Source of the DNA: Pseudomonadota bacterium
GTDB taxonomy: Bacteria > Pseudomonadota > Gammaproteobacteria > Xanthomonadales > Xanthomonadaceae
DNA length: 12,738 nucleotides
NCBI GenBank assembly: GCA_023444765.1
Contig: JAEXLY010000262.1
Location: 1 to 12,738, forward strand
Direction: 5' to 3'
Shown here: positions 9,139-12,738 of the stretch, in pieces
How the letters are laid out: the number at the start of each line of letters is the position of its first letter
Numbering within the stretch: position 1 is the stretch's first letter
Position numbers and translations under genes: made by a program
The notes under the pieces: model-generated
What the model was told of the DNA's origin: nothing
What the model saw: the letters and a program-made list of their open reading frames with translations, nothing else
Databases searched by the model: none

Positions 9139-9272
9139 CCGTCGACGTCAGCAGGTGCCCTCGCCCACGTGAAAGCGGGGATCGGGGGTTCCGCGGTGGA
9201 ATGGGGCGAAAGGCGCTGGTCGCGTGCCCGTACGGGGGCGCAGGCGGCGGCGACCACAACTCGAGAGGTGGA

Positions 9273-9298
9273 GCGCTGGCGCATCAGGCCGCCAGCGC
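9273..9298 (-). terminator. Hairpin with the metH part 1 stop codon in its loop
   Basis: GCGCTGGCG (9273-9281) and CGCCAGCGC (9290-9298) form a perfect 9-bp stem whose 8-nt loop contains the TGA stop (9284-9286) of the upstream metH gene. No T-run follows. In the operon it could slow ribosomes, attenuate read-through into the second metH gene or protect the first half of the message. Confidence 0.4.
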
Positions 9299-10360
9299 CT
9301 CGCGCGCGGCGACCTGTCGCGGAGGCAGTCCGGCCACCGCGTCGGCGATCGCACGGATGTGGTCGGGCGTTGTGCCGCAGCAGCCGCCGACCAGGTTCAG
9401 CAGGCCGGCCTGCGCGAACTCGCGCAGGATGGCGGCGGTTTCCTCCGGCGTTTCGTCGTAGCCGCCGAAGGCGTTGGGCAGGCCGGCGTTGGGGTGCGCG
9501 CTGACGTGGCAGTCGGCCACGGCGGCCAGGGTTTCCACGTGCGGGCGCAGGTCCTTCGCGCCCAGCGCGCAGTTCAGGCCCACGGACAGCGGACGGCCAT
9601 GCGCGACCGAGGCATAGAACGCCTCCGGCGTCTGCCCCGACAGCGTGCGGCCCGAGGCATCCGTGATCGTGCCCGAGATCATCACCGGCAGCCTGCCGCC
9701 CCGGTCGTCGAAGGCCTCCTCGATCGCATAAAGGGCGGCCTTGGCGTTGAGCGTGTCGAAGATGGTCTCGACCATCAGCGTGTCGGCGCCGCCGTCGATC
9801 AGGCCGTCGATCGCCTCGCGGTAGGTCGCGCGCAGTTCGTCGAAGCTGGTGTTGCGGAAGCCCGGATCGTTCACGTCCGGGCTGATCGAGGCGGTGCGGC
9901 TGGTGGGACCCAGCACGCCGATCACGAAGCGCGGCCGGCCGGTGCGGGCGGCGACCGCGTCGCAGGCCGCGCGTGCCACCCGGGCGCCCTCGAGGTTGAG
10001 CTCGCGGACCAGGTGCTCCAGGCGGTAGTCCGCCTGGCTCACCGAGGTGGCGTTGAAGGTGTTGGTCTCGACCAGGTCCGCGCCGGCGTCCAGGTAGGCG
10101 GTGTGGATGCCGGCGATGATGTCCGGGCGGGTGAGCACCAGCAGGTCGTTGTTGCCCTTGAGGTCGTGGCCGCCGGACGCCGGCACCTCGCGCGTGCTGT
10201 CGAAGCCGTCCGCGAAGCGCGTGCCGCGGTAGTCGGCTTCCTCCAGCCCGTGGCGCTGGATCATGGTGCCCATCGCGCCGTCGATCACCAGGATGCGTTC
10301 GCGCAGCGCGGCTTCGAGCAGGGCGACGCGTTCGGGATGGAGCCAGGGAAGAGCGTGCAT
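9284..10360 (-). CDS. metH: Methionine synthase, N-terminal homocysteine-binding part
   Basis: 358 aa, equal to the homocysteine domain of E. coli MetH (about the first 350 of its 1227 residues). The zinc ligands that activate homocysteine are present: Cys264 in GLNCALG and Cys327-Cys328 in GGCCGTTP. Other family signatures are VIDGAMGTMIQ (25-35), ETNTFNAT (98-105) and GPTSRTASISPDV (151-163). A full-length MetH would continue into the folate domain; here the frame stops after a short Ala-rich tail, so methyl transfer needs the neighbouring subunit. GAGG lies 5 nt before the ATG. The gene follows the regulator gene by only 24 nt, so the two are almost certainly co-transcribed. Annotation as a stand-alone homocysteine methyltransferase is possible, but the neighbouring partner argues for a split MetH. 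Confidence 0.95.
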   Translation of the reverse strand: MHALPWLHPERVALLEAALRERILVIDGAMGTMIQRHGLEEADYRGTRFADGFDSTREVPASGGHDLKGNNDLLVLTRPDIIAGIHTAYLDAGADLVETNTFNATSVSQADYRLEHLVRELNLEGARVARAACDAVAARTGRPRFVIGVLGPTSRTASISPDVNDPGFRNTSFDELRATYREAIDGLIDGGADTLMVETIFDTLNAKAALYAIEEAFDDRGGRLPVMISGTITDASGRTLSGQTPEAFYASVAHGRPLSVGLNCALGAKDLRPHVETLAAVADCHVSAHPNAGLPNAFGGYDETPEETAAILREFAQAGLLNLVGGCCGTTPDHIRAIADAVAGLPPRQVAAREALAA

Positions 10361-10384
10361 GGTGGCCTCGTGGCGCGGACGGAC

Positions 10385-11314
10385 TCAGGGCTTGCGGGCG
10401 ATCAGGGAAATCACCTCGAAATGCGGCGGGCGCTTCTCGCGGGTGACGGTCTCGGCGTTGAGCAGTTCCAGCCCGGCGCGCGAAACGAAGCGGCGCAGGT
10501 CCTTCTCGCTGAAGCCGAGGTTGGCGTGGCCGTAGGCCTGGACCACGCTCTGGTGTTCGTGCCGGGCGAGGCTCGACAGCAGCAGGCGGCCACCGGGCCG
10601 CAGCACGCGCGCCGCATCGGCCACCGCCTGCGCCGGCTTGTCGGCGTAGGTCAGCGCGTGCATCAGCACCACCAGGTCGAACTCGGCCTCGGCGAAGGGC
10701 AGGGCGTGCATGTCGCCTTCCATCACCTCCACGTTGCGGAAGCGGCGCAGGCGTTCGGCGGCGGCCGCCACCACGCGCTTGCTGCTGTCCACGCAGACGT
10801 AGCGGTGCGCGTGCGGCGCCAGCAACTCGGCCAGCACGCCGTCGCCCGAGGCGATGTCGAGCACGTCGCCGGTTTCCAGCAGCGGCAGCGCGCTGCGCGC
10901 CAGCGCTTCCCAGGTGCGGCCGGGCGAGTAATGGCGTTCCATGTCGCCCGCCACCGAGTCGGCCCAGTTCTGGTCGGCCGCGCGCATCGCCAGCACGCCG
11001 GCCACGCGCTCGGCGTCCTGGCGCAGCAGCGGATCGTCGGTGCCGGTGGACAGCGCCTGCCACAGCGCCCGCTGCGGCGCCTCCAGCGATTCGTCGTCGA
11101 AACGGTAATAGGCCGAGACGCCGGCGCGGCGATCGCGCACCAGGCCGGCTTCCTTGAGCTTGGCCAGATGCGTGGAGACGCGCGGTTGCGCCAGCCGGGT
11201 GATGGCGGACAGCTCGGCCACGGTCAGTTCCTCGCCCTCCAGCAGCGCCAGCAGGCGCACGCGGGTGGGATCGGCAAGCACCTTCAGCCGCGCCGACCAG
11301 GCGTCGAGGTCCAT
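10385..11314 (-). CDS. sahR: SahR-like regulator: ArsR helix-turn-helix fused to a SAM-methyltransferase-fold domain
   Basis: 309 aa. Residues about 10-72 form an ArsR winged helix-turn-helix (KVLADPTRVRLLALL, then VAELSAITRLAQPRVSTHL). The ArsR metal-binding cysteines (ELCVCD type) are absent, so metal sensing is unlikely. Residues about 110-309 form a class I SAM-methyltransferase fold: motif I VLDIASGDG (151-159), the acidic residue of motif II in CVDSS (Asp176), EGDMHALPF (199-207) and VLRPGGRLL (237-245). SahR proteins in Proteobacteria have this architecture: the methylase-like domain senses S-adenosylhomocysteine and the protein represses SAM-cycle genes until it accumulates. Being first in an operon with both metH genes, behind a large palindrome, fits that role. 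Whether the C-terminal domain also methylates a substrate cannot be excluded. Confidence 0.87.
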   Translation of the reverse strand: MDLDAWSARLKVLADPTRVRLLALLEGEELTVAELSAITRLAQPRVSTHLAKLKEAGLVRDRRAGVSAYYRFDDESLEAPQRALWQALSTGTDDPLLRQDAERVAGVLAMRAADQNWADSVAGDMERHYSPGRTWEALARSALPLLETGDVLDIASGDGVLAELLAPHAHRYVCVDSSKRVVAAAAERLRRFRNVEVMEGDMHALPFAEAEFDLVVLMHALTYADKPAQAVADAARVLRPGGRLLLSSLARHEHQSVVQAYGHANLGFSEKDLRRFVSRAGLELLNAETVTREKRPPHFEVISLIARKP

Positions 11315-11316
11315 AC

Positions 11317-11344
11317 ATATCTCCGTATCGCGATATAGAGATAT
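11317..11344. promoter_or_regulatory. 28-bp palindromic operator of the sahR-metH operon
   Basis: ATATCTC (11317-11323) and GAGATAT (11338-11344) flank a perfect central palindrome TATCGCGATA (11326-11335); only the two 2-nt spacers (CG and TA) break the symmetry. It ends 2 nt before the regulator start codon and contains the predicted transcription start, the ribosome-binding GGAG and the last bases of the -10 box. It is strikingly AT-rich in a GC-rich region. Autoregulation of the operon by the ArsR-type protein is the natural reading. Confidence 0.85.
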
Positions 11345-11370
11345 TCTACGTCAGCGCTGTCGGCCGTCAA
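11343..11370 (-). promoter_or_regulatory. Sigma70 promoter of the sahR-metH operon
   Basis: On the minus strand, TTGACG (11365-11370) and TAGAAT (11343-11348) each match consensus at five of six positions, with a 16-nt spacer. Transcription should begin near 11336, giving a leader of only about 20 nt, and the whole leader lies within the palindromic operator. GGAG is 6 nt before the ATG. Confidence 0.75.
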
Positions 11371-11441
11371 GCCGGCCGCGCAGGCTGCCCGTGCCCCCGG
11401 ATTGTGTGGACAGGCGCATGGGGTTTCGTGGCGCGCCCGGC

Positions 11442-11447
11442 TACAAT
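11442..11447 (+). promoter_or_regulatory. Candidate -10 box of the acyl-CoA dehydrogenase gene
   Basis: TACAAT is a five-of-six match to the sigma70 -10 box, placed so that transcription would start about 25 nt before the GTG at 11479. No convincing -35 lies 16-18 nt upstream; TTGTGT at 11402 is too far. It lies about 100 nt from the sahR operator, so joint control is unlikely. Confidence 0.4.
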
Positions 11448-11478
11448 TACGTTTCGCCAGAAACAAACAGAGGGTGCC

Positions 11479-12627
<1,149 letters not shown>

Positions 12628-12635
12628 GGGCGATC

Positions 12636-12738
12636 GTGTCCGTTTCCGACCCGCGACCACGCGCCGGAGCCCCCGGCGCCGCCGCAGACAACAGCATCCC
12701 CGGCCGGCCCTTCGCGGTGCCCGCCCACCACCCCCGGC
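12636..12738 (+). CDS. Possible start of a downstream gene, cut by the window edge
   Basis: GTG 12636 follows GAGGG at a suitable distance, 8 nt after the acyl-CoA dehydrogenase stop, and the frame stays open to the edge (34 codons). The predicted peptide is rich in Pro, Ala and Gly with no recognisable motif. A perfect GC hairpin lies inside it, which would suit a terminator better, and the last 30 bases are C-rich and may be poor sequence. It may not be a gene. Confidence 0.3.
   Translation, partial: MSVSDPRPRAGAPGAAADNSIPGRPFAVPAHHPR
12661..12679 (+). terminator. GC-rich hairpin downstream of acyl-CoA dehydrogenase
   Basis: GCGCCGG (12661-12667) and CCGGCGC (12673-12679) make a perfect 7-bp stem with a 5-nt loop, 34 nt after the stop codon. 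No T-run follows. It competes with the idea that 12636-12738 is coding. Confidence 0.35.

Noticed and set aside
11404..11478. Upstream ATG start for acyl-CoA dehydrogenase
   Set aside because: The extra 25 residues lie outside the conserved family start, would span the candidate -10 box, and the GTG at 11479 has a good AGAGGG site.

Overview
The window looks like chromosomal DNA of a high-GC gammaproteobacterium of the Xanthomonadaceae/Lysobacteraceae (Lysobacter, Luteimonas or Pseudoxanthomonas-like). This is inferred from the GC-rich codon use, the order of an FKBP pair, ugd, slyX and a DUF2058 gene, a methionine synthase split into two genes, and a GGTG-N16-CACC palindrome of the type linked to YtrA-like GntR regulators in Xanthomonas. 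No integrase, insertion sequence, CRISPR, tRNA or rRNA was seen.

Left part (1-1077): a truncated minus-strand gene for a small exported or membrane-anchored protein runs off the left edge. It diverges from a plus-strand periplasmic glutathione-peroxidase-like gene. Between them lies the 24-bp palindrome, which overlaps the likely -10 box of the minus-strand gene. The first 60 bases are homopolymer-rich and may be poor-quality contig end.

Plus-strand block (1192-6074): two tandem FKBP-type prolyl isomerases (one secreted with a duplicated N-terminal module, one lipoprotein), UDP-glucose 6-dehydrogenase (ugd), slyX, a DUF2058 gene and an alpha/beta hydrolase. They are tightly packed from ugd onward (gaps of 4 and 12 nt, then a GTGA overlap), so that part is probably one operon.

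Convergent zone (6075-6462): a GC-rich hairpin is followed by a tandem array with an exact 104-nt period. Each unit carries a copy of the last codons and stop of metH plus about 75 nt of its 3' flank, which includes a strong hairpin. This is the most unusual structure in the window.

Minus-strand block (6427-11314): an operon in the order sahR-like regulator (ArsR helix-turn-helix fused to a SAM-methyltransferase-fold domain), metH part 1 (homocysteine/zinc domain), metH part 2 (folate, cobalamin and reactivation domains). A near-perfect 28-bp palindrome covers the predicted transcription start and ribosome-binding site of the regulator, just downstream of a good sigma70 promoter. Together they form a methionine/SAM-cycle unit that is probably feedback-controlled by S-adenosylhomocysteine.

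Right part (11404-12738): a divergent acyl-CoA dehydrogenase gene starting at GTG 11479, then an uncertain open frame that runs off the right edge and overlaps a perfect GC-rich hairpin.
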